Source of the DNA: Phoronis australis
Taxonomy: Eukaryota > Phoronida > Phoronidae
Assembly (NCBI GenBank): GCA_002633005.1
Contig: NMRA01000356.1
Coordinates: 144,965-185,774, forward strand
DNA: 40,810 nt
Reading direction: 5' to 3'
Shown here piece by piece: positions 24,301-36,300 of this stretch (positions are counted from its first letter, which is position 1; every line of letters begins with the position of its first letter). The notes beneath the pieces were generated by a model. It worked only from the letters and a program-made list of their open reading frames with translations, was not told where the DNA came from and did no database searches. The translations under genes were made by a program, and so were the position numbers.

Positions 24301-27300
24301 CACAACTTTAGAATGAGCTTGTCTATTCAGTCCCTGGCTCGGCTGATTCTGCAACACTCATGATTGCCCAGGGTAGTATAAAATTCAAAATCTAATCACC
24401 CTGTAGTTTCCTCTCCACCAGATGTCACTCTTTAAGTACAATTATTGTTCACTTATTTAACACAAGATTATTTTTTATTAGTTTATTTAGTTCACAGTCA
24501 AGTAAAATGACTTACAAGAAGAACAAAATGCAAATACGGTCAAAATTGGCAAAATTGAGAGTGCCCTTTTGGCCCAGAGATGACATAATAGAAAAGAGGA
24601 ATTTGTCAAAATTTTTATCAAAATAACTGTTCAAAAATTTGCTATCATCGTTTACAATGCATGTTCTGTATCAATTGCTAAACAAGTCTGAACATTTTTG
24701 TAGCAATTATTTTTGTGTGAAAGAACTAGACCTAGAATTATCACTTGTCATTTAGATTTACGTTTTCAATGCAGACTAAATAGCTCACAAAAATCTCTCA
24801 ACAATATTGCCTAGTTTGGGCTGTAGTAGTTCTGTTGAGGTGAAAGGATAGCTTTTGTTTAACATGAGCCCAGTCTTTGTTGATTATCAGTGAGAGTTTA
24901 TCACAAGTTTGTACTTGGAGATAACCACCTGTAGTCACCTGCTGCCATTCCCATGATATCATTCTACATGTGACCAAGATTATATTCAACCGATTCCATC
25001 TGTTTTCATCAGATGTAATGACAGGAAAATTGTAGCAATATTTTAGCTTTAAATAATGCACATTTTAGTTTTAAAACAACTTAGAGCCTGCGCAAATAAG
25101 GGATGTGAACAGTTTAGTCTGGAAAGAGTGACTGAAGGGATAACTTTGAAATGGGATTTAATTTTTTTTTCGTGCTTAGTACATGCATTATGATAAATAT
25201 TACAAAAAATAATTCCTCTAGAGAGTAATTTGGGCATTTTTCAAGTAGCAATTTTGTTTTTATATAGCACATTTTGTTGTTGAACTTCACAGGTTTCTGC
25301 TTCATACTGTATAATCTAACCACCCATGGAGCACAGACAGCTAACTGGTTGTCACCAGAATTGTCTCAGCAATATGTAAATGCCTGTGTTTGGATTGGCA
25401 GTATTATTTCCAAAGAATTACTGAAAAGTCAGATGAATTTGCTTATACTTAGCAGAACAAACCCTATTGATTTCAGGTGAATCCAGCTTAAGACAGGATT
25501 TGTATTTTAAAAACCTTTGAGGATTCTTCGACTTGAGGTCATTTTGATTTCCTGACCTTTATGTGTGTTAACGTCTCATACTCATTACCATATTCCAAGA
25601 TTGTATCTCATTCAGTTTCTATGTATTGTCATGAATAACAATTGAAGCTATGATTGGCCACTAATAATAAATGAAATTTTGTATATTTAAGTGAATAAGC
25701 TTACATTCTGAACTGTATTTGATGGGATATTACCTGTCAGTAGCCAGCCAGTGATAAGATGTAGTGTTAGGTTTGTAATAAGTAAACAGTCTTGTGCTTT
25801 TTTGTCATGATGCAATATCATCGCCGATTTTTCTGGATAAACCAGACCTGAGTTATCGGTGAGTATACCTCACTTCACTGAGTAATCATCAGCTACAGAT
25901 GGTTAGGTTCTGATCACACATGTTGAACCCACCCTAGCTACCAAATAGGTGACACTACTTTGTGGTTTAATTGTCATGATGTGATGTATTATTGGTATGT
26001 TGATTGCAGGGCTCCACAAGTCATTGTGATGCAGCTATGCCTCCATTGGCCTCATGTGAATGTCACTATAATGAATCTGGTAAGAAATTTTTTCTGGAGC
26101 AAAATTCTCAAATTTTAATTAACGTGTTAAAACATGTTGACATAGTAAAGATACGTGGTAGACCACAAACATATTTTTGTAGGTGCTAATTAAATCACCA
26201 TGTTATGATAGAAAAGTTTCTATATGTTTCTAATTTTACATTCTTATTTCTGTTGCTTCAGTCTGTATTTTGTGAATTTAGTTAATATGCTGCTTCAAAT
26301 TTTGACAAAAGTAAGTGCCATGTTGCCATTTTTACTTTGGAAGGCTTCATAACATTGGTGCAAATACTCAAATAGTATAGTGTACCATGTGCTCTTTTAT
26401 AATGAAGCAATTGTTCTTAAGACCGTGTGTAACAAAAAATGCCTAACAGTGGTTTGGATATCTGTACTTCTGCCATGATAGTATATGATAGTTTTGTTTG
26501 AATCTGGTTCAGTCTTTTGCGAGATTTGGTGTTGTGAAGTTACTGCCAGATGTGGACTGTTCTCTTGGGTTACACAATTTTTAACACTTCTTTTTCATTT
26601 ATTGAGAAATTACATCAGGTACAGTTAGTGTTTTGTGTCTTTTTGCCATGTTGTCTCTAATCTGGAGGTTTTGCAGTATTTATAGTTTTCTTCTTAAAGA
26701 CCTGGTACCTTGTAAAACTGGTGCAATTACTCCGTTCTATCATTAATAGCCATTGCTAGTTTTTCTTTTAAACTCAACTGTTCCCTACAAAGCAATTAAA
26801 CATCAGATATTGATGAGGTTTCCAGTTTCATATAAGATATGGCTCTGCAGGCAGGCAGCCAATATGTTAGCAGATGTGCCAATAACTTGACAAACTATGA
26901 TGTATGCATTTTGAAGGAAATTTCATTTTCTTTTTATTGTATTTGCCTGTTTAATTCTTCACAATATGTTCTTTGAAAATCATTCTCTAATCCTTACAGG
27001 ATTCATTCCCCCATTGCCTAGGTTGGACATCTTACACAGGATCCCTCTAACATTAGGCTGGCCCAATAATGAAGACTCGCTGGTGTGCCTAAACTGTGTC
27101 TACGTGTTGCAAAGGTTCCGTAACAACTCGGTCAATGCAAAATGGGAGCACATCATGACTGTAAGTCTTGTTACTTGTTGAAAGGAAATTTCTCTTAGTC
27201 TGTGGCTTTGTCACAAAATTTGTTTGTTTTTTGCTTTTTGTTCACATGCTGCTGATCATAATTCTTATTAGATCAAATAAAATTTACACACGTTTTTTTA

Positions 27301-30300
27301 TGAATGGCTCGAAGTCTATAGCTCTTTCTTACAATTGGACGTAAGATGACACTGCAGTAGCCATTTTTTCCTTCTTTTATTTGCAGAACCATGGCTCTGC
27401 TGTTTCTGGTGGGATTTTTATTTTTTTTCTGTGGACAGTTCATTTTAAGGGCTATCACAAATGTGCCATTTGTTTTTCTCTAGATCTTACCATTCTCGAG
27501 TTATTTGATGTTTTCCGAGTACCTCTCTCTAATTAAATGCATTTTTTGCCGTGTTTTTGGCATCCCTTGACGGATCTGTCTGAAAGTTTGGTGTGTGGAT
27601 TTATTGTTTAAAGCACAGTCAGCATTTTGAAACCTGTTTGTGAGATTGGAAAATTCAAAGATCAGGCAAAGCATTCAGTTGAGCAACGGCGTTGAAAAAC
27701 AATGATAAAAATGTGTATTTTCCCACTCAAATATCGTAACGTGCCACAGAGACTGAGTGTTTATTAGCCAAAGATAAATGGATTGCATGCATTTTAGGAG
27801 CTAGTAATTTTTTTGTGAGACAAGTTTTCACAAAGACATTGGCATTTTTAAGGACTCTCGATTATATTAGGAGTAGGTGCTAAGTTGAGTATGGTCATTT
27901 AAGAAATTGGAAAGTTTCGGGTGAACACTAATCTGGATGCATGAGTGGAAAGTAGTACAAGAATAACATTTTTTCTAAGAATGCTATGTTTTGTTGTTTC
28001 TACAAAATGATCCCATGTCACAGGTATTTTCAACATGTTTTCTAAGTGTCCGCTGATCAGAATTGCTATTTGTATGGCTTCTCATTTTTTTCTCACTGGC
28101 TCAAAGGTGTTCTATATTTTTGAAGTTTCTAAAATGCGAGTCTCATCATAATTTGCAGACCACGGACGTACAGTATGAGTCTGATGATAATTGTCAACCA
28201 CAATTCTATCGTTTGGCAGCTGTCAGTCCAGATGGGTGCATGGGCTTCTCAGACATCTTACCTGTTGCAGGTGAGCTAATGGGGATTTGTTACTAAATAA
28301 TCATACTAAAAGATAGTGACTTGTGGAAATCTAGGAAATGTCTGCTGGTATACAGCAAAGTTTAATTATCAGTTCTAGTTAAAGATAATGTCTGCTTGTA
28401 TAAGGAGCCATTTATGATAGATGGTTAACTCGGTCCAAAAAGTAATGTCATGATCAAGCTTTTCATCAGTGGATAAAAATAGTTCATCTCTGATAAAGAA
28501 GCGGAATGACTTCCTCTTATTCAGGTTTGTTGGTACCTGATCCTGTTTATGGCCTTCAGTGGACTTCAAACATCATGTACAAAGATGGTTATTTTGAAGC
28601 TGCCATTACATGGGGATTGCCCAGGGGTAAGTATGTGATATTCAGGTGCCTTGTACTTGTGATTACCTTTTTTCAACAGAAACAAGTCTAGCAAGTAAGC
28701 AATTGTTGAGTTGTCACTCTCAGCAATAGTGTGTTGTATAGTTCAATCTGAGTGCTTTCCGTAGATGCAAGAAACACGCTAAGCACTAGTGTCAACAAAT
28801 CTTTGCTTATGTAGCAGAAACTTGCAGTAGATTCAACAACATTATTCAACATTCCAACATCAGCGACCAAACAGTGGCTGTGCTAATGGTGTTCTAATGA
28901 AATCCCAAGCATACCCACGAAATGTGCATTTCACTGGCGCAATTTTGCTTTTTTGCATGGAATGCAGTTCTGGTGTTAGTCAACACTAAGTGAGCCAAAG
29001 GTGACCTATTTTGGGGTATTTATGTTACAGGCTGGTCAGAAGAGGAAATCCAGAAGTATGATATTTCATCCAAAGTGGTTAATAAAGAGCCTGGCAGTGT
29101 GATCGCAGCACCAATCTTTAAGGTGACAAGTCAAGCACTTTGCCTGGTCCACATTACCATGTACTGGGTCAATATATACTAGAACAGCTTTTGCCAAGTA
29201 CCAACTATCTTGGAAACGCTGGTCTAAGTTCCTGTGGTGTAAAGCAGAGCAATTAACCCATTAGAAATGGCTTCAACAGTAACTTTTTCAATTATGGTTG
29301 AAAAATGAATCGTGCGTCAACATGCATGATTTGGGTGTCTGTTTTATGAAAAGTGAGTGAAGAAGTAAGTCAGAAATTTTGGTTTACGCTCCCACATCAC
29401 AGATCCCTACACAAAGGGCTGCTCAGAACGCTAAACAGTAGATAAGATAGATATCGGGATTTAAAACCCCAAGTGTGTCCTGAAAACAACCTGAACAGGA
29501 TATTTTGGGATGATCTTTAGTCGCTTTGTTTTATACTGTTTTGACATTGATTGTAGACGTTGTCATCCTCTTCACTACTCCCACCGTCATCATCGTTATC
29601 CGTGTTGTTTTGTGTTCAATTTCACCTTCTGGTTGAATGCATGTAGCGCCACCTTGGGCCTATTTTTGTCATCATAATGTCAGCATGATGGTCATCTTCA
29701 ACCTCGGCATCATTATGAATGTCTTGTGTTACTATCATCTTTGTTGGTGTCATCATCATCATTATTGCCAATATTTTTTTCTAGTCTATTTCACGAAGTG
29801 CTATCTTTGTAAAACACTTTCATACTTCTATTCTCAGCCACTGTAATGCAATATTGTCAGTGGTGTAAATATTATGTTCTTTGGCCTATTGTTTGTGCTT
29901 GTGTTAAATTTTATACGTTTTCTCTTCTTGCAGTTAACTGGCAATAATTCAATGGTCATCAAACTTTTCAAAACCACCTATGGGATGGTTTATGAACTAC
30001 ACATCCTAGCCGTTTCTCATTGTTCAATAAAGGGGGAGCCTGCAGTACTACGCATGGATCTAATGGATTGTAACACTATTCAAAACTTTGAATGTCCTAA
30101 TGCACCAACTACTCCAGGTAAGAAGTAACTACAATCTAATTAAGGACAACTTATGACCAATCTAAAAAAGACATAAGAAAGTTCCTTTGAAGTGATTTAT
30201 TTTCTCTGGCACCTGTTGAGAACACCTAATATGGCAGTTAAGGGATTTTTTTCATAAGTGATAAGCAGTACAAAATAAATGCTCTCTATTTTTAGTTATA

Positions 30301-33300
30301 CACCATGCCTTCCATCAGAACGTGTTTTGTGAAATTATGGCCTCGTACAATGTGTGAAGTTTTGAAATAGAAACATCTATTTTGCAATTATTTTTGTCTG
30401 AATATGGTGCCGTAAAATGAGTGGCAATAGAAAATTGGAGCTGGGTAAACCTAAAATGGAAGGTAGTGTGCAAAATGCAGCACTCACAAAATATCAATGC
30501 CAGTCGAGGCAAGTGATGCATGAGACACAGTAAAAGTAATGTGGCAAAATTTTAGGTCCGTCTGGGTTTGTCATTCCAGCTGCTTTCATCATGAACTACA
30601 TTGCACCCAGCTGTCCAGCTTGTCATATTGTCCAGTGTCCTCACTGATTGAAACTTTTGGTGACGTAAAACTAATTTATTGTCATTGTCATGTTTAGTGT
30701 AATAATACTATTTGATTTTGTACTGTGTCCTGTAAAATAACATGGTCACCAGTAGTGTGACAAGAAGAGTGGAAGGGTGCCTGGGAAATTCACAGCATTG
30801 TGGGTAAATTATTCAAATGTTTAGTCTCACTGTTGTATTTAGGATGTTCCGTTGTTTTTTGTCCTTGATGGACTGAACAACTGATTACAACAAAGCTTTT
30901 GTGGATTTTATACTAGACATTTTATAGCAGTATGTAACAGGCAAAAATTCCTCCCTTTTTTCTCATTATTTTTTCTATGATTGTCAATGTGAAAGCATAG
31001 GGCATCAAATGACTCTACTCTGTAAGGCATTTGGTATATTCTTCAGTAAATCATTTCTAATCATTAACTGCCTCTAACTACTTGGTATAATTCCTGCTGT
31101 TTCAGCAGGACCTCCAGAGTTGGCCGGATCACCAACCATCAGATATGATGAGGACAATGACAATGTGTTTATTGTCTCCTGGCGGTCTGACTCTAGCCAT
31201 GTTGATAGATATGCTCTACAGTGGGGGACATATTATACCTTCATGATGTTCGTCTTGTTTGATCGTATTATTAATGAAACCATTCTGTGGACTGTAAGTA
31301 ACATTTGTGAATACTTGATGTATTTTTTCTTTTAAAGTTTGGATTTTGTTGTCTGGTGAGTGTCAGCAACAGCGTGTGCTACACATTTTGTCTTCCTATC
31401 CACGTGACAGCTGGTCGAGTCAAATTTTGATGGACAGAGCTGACTATGACTGCCCGATAGTGGCAATCTTATTTTTTGTACGTGACTCAATGAATCAATG
31501 ATATACATTTTTTGATGGATCACATTTGTGTTGTGCCCATTAGTAACAATTTTTAGCATTTCGGAGCTTGCTTAGATTCTTCTTATCTGAAGTACTTCAC
31601 GGTAATTCACATTTGTCAAAACTTTCCTTTTAGTTGACATTTTAATAGTATGTACCCTTAAAAACACTTGTATTAATTTGAACAGGGTATGTCTTATACA
31701 CTTATTGGAAGTAGTACGGTGTACATTAGATAGGGCTCAGTTGATAAAGATATTTGTTTTGTTTAACAGCCAAAAGATATTTGTTTTGTTTAACAGCCAG
31801 TCACATCTGCTCGCATTGACACCAGCGAATATCAAGGCAAGGACATTGGTGTTAGGGTACGTATGACATGGTCTTTCCAACAAGCGGTTTTTAAGTTTGA
31901 AGAATAAGTTCATAGTAAATACCTAATGATTTTTTTCAAAAGTGTCATTGAGTAAGTATTTGTGTCATAAAAATTCTATTCACACTGTTGAATACACTTT
32001 CCAAAAGTATTTTTTGTTGCATCTTACATTTGAGACATGATGGATAACCCAGTTATGGGTGAAAAGTCCAAGTTTTTCATGTTTTCTGCTTTTTTTATAT
32101 AGACAACTATTGATGTCCGCATTCAAAGTTTTAATCTCTCAGAAATAGACAACCTTCATATAACTATGAATTGCATTATGATTTAGATTGTGCCTTTGGC
32201 TGAGGGGCAAGCTCCACCCACTTCTGACGACTTTGGCTTTTCAAAGATCTGGCGTCTGAATGACCCCAGTAAGTGAGCTTTTATAACAGTATACTGTCTA
32301 ATTTTTATGCGCCCACATATTTATATGTGGACGCATTATGCCGTCATCTCTGTCCGTCCGTCCGTCCGGGCGGCGTCCGTCCGGCGTCCGCTGCTCTATA
32401 TCCAAAACCCTTTGACATACGTTCATGAAATTTGGCACATATGTTCCATTCATGAATGGGACGGCATGTGCGAACTTTCGGACGGATCCGACTACCGGTG
32501 TGCCCCCTAGTGGCAATTTTAGTTTTTTACGCTTACCTTTGTATCTTCAAAAGTCCTGAACGGATTTTCATGAAATTTGGTATGTAGGCACCTAGTAGTG
32601 AGATGACGCTATCCTGCCGTTTTCGGATGGATTCGACATAGTTTGCGCCACCTAGTGGCCATTTTTACTGTTTTCGAGTCTGTTTTTGTGCTTCCACCCC
32701 TCTATCAACCAAACCGCTCAAAGGATGATTGTGAAAATTGGCATGTATGTGCTTACTATGTAGAGGACGGTTGACGATGATTTTCCGACGATTTCGACTA
32801 CTGTGGCGCCTCCTAGTGGCAGTTTTGTTTTTTTTGCGCCTATGGCTGTATCTCCTAAACCGTTCGCAGGATCTTTACGAAATTGTGTAAGTATATTTAT
32901 ATGATGTTAACAACGGAAGATGACGACTTTTGGACGGATCCGACTACCGGTGTGCCCCCTAGTGGCAATTTTAATTTTTTTACGCTTACCTTTGTATCTT
33001 CACAAGTCCTTATTGGATTTTCATGAAATTTGGTATGTAGGCACCTATTAGTGAGATGACGCTATCCTCCCGTTTTCAGATGGATTCGACATAGTTTGCG
33101 CCACCTAGTGGCCATTTTTAGTGTTTTCGAGTCTGTTTTTGTGCGTCCACCCCTCTATCAACCAAACCGATCAAAGGATGATTGTGAAAATTGGCATGTA
33201 TATGCTTACTATGTAGAGGATGGTTGACGATGATTTTCCGACGATTTCGACTACTGTGGCGCCTCCTAGTGGCAGTTTTGTTTTTTTGCGCCTATGGCTG

Positions 33301-36300
33301 TATCTCCTAAACCGTTCGCAGGATCTTTACAAATTGTGTAAGTATATTTATATGATGTTAACAACGGAAGATGACGACTTTTGGTCGGATCCGACTACCG
33401 GTGTGCCCCCTAGTGGCAATTTTAGTTTTTTACGCTTACCTTTGTATCTTCAAAAGTATTGAACGGATTTTCATGAAATTTGGTATGTAGGCACCTATTA
33501 GTGAGATGACGCTATCCTACTGTTTTCAGATGGATTCGACGTAGTTTGCGCCACCTAGTGGCCATTTTTACTGTTTTCGAGTCTGTATTTTTGCGTCCAC
33601 CCCTCTATCAACCAAACCGCTCAAAGGATGATTGTGAAAATTGGCGTGTATGTGCTTACTATAAGGAAGACAGCTGACAATGATTTTCAGACGATTTGGA
33701 CTACTGTGGCGCCTCCTAGTGGCAGTTTTGTTTTTTTGCGCCCATGGCTGTATCTCCCAAACCGTTTGCAGGATCTTTACTAAATTTAGCAAGTGTATTT
33801 ATGTGATGTTGACAACGGACGATGACGACTTTAGGATGATTCTGATTACCGGTATGCCTCTAGTGGCAATTTTAGTATTTGCCTCTAGTGGCAATTTTAG
33901 TATTTTACATTGACCTCTGTATTTTCATAGGTCTTCAGGTGTATACTTTGTGTTACTTCGTGACTGTGAAGGAAAAGTTCCAAGTAGAAATTTGTTTCTG
34001 GCATTCTAATGCTGTGCTAATCTCGTATGTTGGTAAATTTGTTTTTAATTCTATGTTTCTGTGGTGCTTTAAGCAACTGGTGTATAGGATGTGCTTGTAT
34101 TATGAAGATTACTCACATTTTGCCCCTAGCCTATTGAGGAGACAATGACCATGCCTTTCCATTTTGCAAAGTATGCCCTCTACTGGCCACTTTATGATAC
34201 CAATAAACAACCCTAGAAGGATACCGTATGCGGTGCAATTGTGGGCGCATTTCAACGCTCCGCGTTGCTCTTGTACTTATTTGGGGAAGCAGACAATGTT
34301 AGATTTATAAATAAAGTTTTTGCAAGGGGGCATGGTCGTTTAAATGGCCTGATTCATAGGTGCTTTGTTCGTAATGTGTTTGGTCAACAACCAAGATTTT
34401 TAATAAAATTATACCGTTGTTTTGCCTGTTATGTTTTTGGTATTTTGTTAATTTCTTCATCCCTTACATTATTGGGTTAGCCTAGTCCATGTTTTTGAAA
34501 CACTTTGTAGTTTATGTGACAATTTGCAGACTCCCTGTTTTTCCATATTTTCACAATAAACTGGCCATGCTAAGAGATGTAATAGAAACGTGATTAAACT
34601 GCCATGTTTCCAAACTTGCACGCTACTGATGTATCACATGTATGGTGAATATGTGAGAGTATAATGAATTAAAAATTAGCTGCTACAACAAAGGGTCTTC
34701 CTTTATTCAGCAAATGTGACAATTTTTGCCCCACAACATGTGTCATCAACTACTACGATTTTGTTAAAAGTGAGTCTCACACGTGCTTGCTGTCAACCTT
34801 GTTATTGCCGATCATCTATATTATATCTATATTATATAGTAAATGGAAAACCAAACACTGAAGTTTCATCAACATTCAAACTATTAAGAAACACATCATT
34901 ACGGCATTTTCCCGTTGATCCAACTTCTTCGATTCTATTCTCCAACAAGTTGGGAAGGTGACCCCTGTAGCCAATATCTTACCCGACTGATTAACTCCAT
35001 TCTGGCATTTATGGTTGGAGGGCCAGCACCATTTTGTTCGATAATTGCTCTAATCTCCAATAAGATCTAGCCTGATTGCTGTGCTGTTAAAAATAAAAGT
35101 TGAGTTATAACATATTTGAACATAAATCAAGAGCATTGAATTCTTTGTCAGATGCTGATCATGTTTAGTTTTTGAATTCGCCAAAATAGCCCAATCACAA
35201 CTGAATTTACGACAATCTGTTCTTTCTTAACATACCAATTTGCTCTGGGTTTGACTGTGTTCAGAGGTGGTCTGTAATAAGCCTGCCTGTTGTCATACCA
35301 GACAAAAGAGTGCTTGGCAGTTAACAAAGGAGCTAGATTTTATCACATGCTCACAACCCTCTATGTCTGGTAAAGTCACTGAATGGAAGAATGCCATAAT
35401 GCTCACATGCTCACTGCATTGCTACACATGTTATCATGTGTTGGTTGCTGACTGATGGGCCAAAATTTGGTCAGAAGAAAGTAAACGTGTCTTTGTGTTT
35501 TAATTATTGCTGTAGAGAAATATGATAAGATACAATTTATCTGCATTTCTCCCCTGTTTAGCTGCTTATGTTGAATTCTTAACCGTAGCGCCTCGGGTTT
35601 AAAAACATTTACCACACTCGTCCTATCTTGAATTATTGCCAAATAATTAGGCATCAACTCAACTCACTAGCATTGCGTACATGTACCATTTTCAAATTTA
35701 TTGTTTGCCAACCCTAATAAACTCTGAAGCATTTTGTTGAGTTGCTGATGATTTCTATGTTCTTGTTGTTAACAGAAAGAGAAACAGAATCTTGTCACAG
35801 TATGGAATATTATAAGATCTAATTTGAAAAAAGAATGCTCATCAATTTTGTGGAATTACTTCCCGACATAGGTTTGTTGGTCCCTGGACCTGTTCATGGC
35901 CTACATTGGACTTCGAACATCACGTACAAGGGAGATGTTTTTGGAGGTGGTTACTTTGAAGCCGTCATATCCTGGGACTTACCTAAAGGTAAGCCTGTTA
36001 TGTGATCAACAGAGTGAACACCACTTTTTGACAAAAAGGGCCCCTGGAAGATAGTTAGTTCTTAAATTGTGACAAGTAATTACTGTTTCATGTTCTAACT
36101 GCTTCAAATTAATTTTGTAAGCGATAATTGTGCTGAAAAAGGTGACACATGCGAGAGGTGAGTATGCTAGATGCTAAAAGTATCTAGTAACAAAATGCTA
36201 AGCCGTGACAGCAGAGCGCAAATAGAATTTCCGATATAATAACCAAGTTTACCAAAAAGTCCACGAGTCATTTTCGCTGCTTACAAAATTTGCCATCATG

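Larger units (their letters stand above)
18865..26009 (+). other. First intron (7.1 kb) of the FN3/anosmin-like gene
   Basis: This phase-0 intron lies between the signal-peptide exon (donor GTAAGT) and exon 2 (acceptor TTGCAG). It contains a fold-back family (20299-22107), a TG microsatellite, a 14-bp minisatellite and a two-copy tandem duplication at 22378-22715. One exon-like open interval (25293-25476) has both splice sites but its phase does not fit. I see no other gene in 22716-26009. Confidence 0.75.

Noticed and set aside
31770-31796. Extra in-frame coding sequence from the first of two acceptors of exon 9
   Set aside because: It contains TAA in the required frame, so the productive exon must start at 31797.
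33220-33462. Open frame of about 80 codons with recurring PPSG(N/S)F, and similar frames at 5191-5460, 5705-5923, 32298-32516 and 33879-34148
   Set aside because: These are translations of the core repeat or tail of the Helentron-like element; they follow the CTAGTGGC repeat and have no start or splice context.
34253-34274. Canonical Helitron 3' end (hairpin followed by CTRR)
   Set aside because: The hairpin is clear but the tail is CTCTTGT, not CTRR, and the element has subterminal inverted repeats and tandem cores; the Helentron/HINE type fits better.
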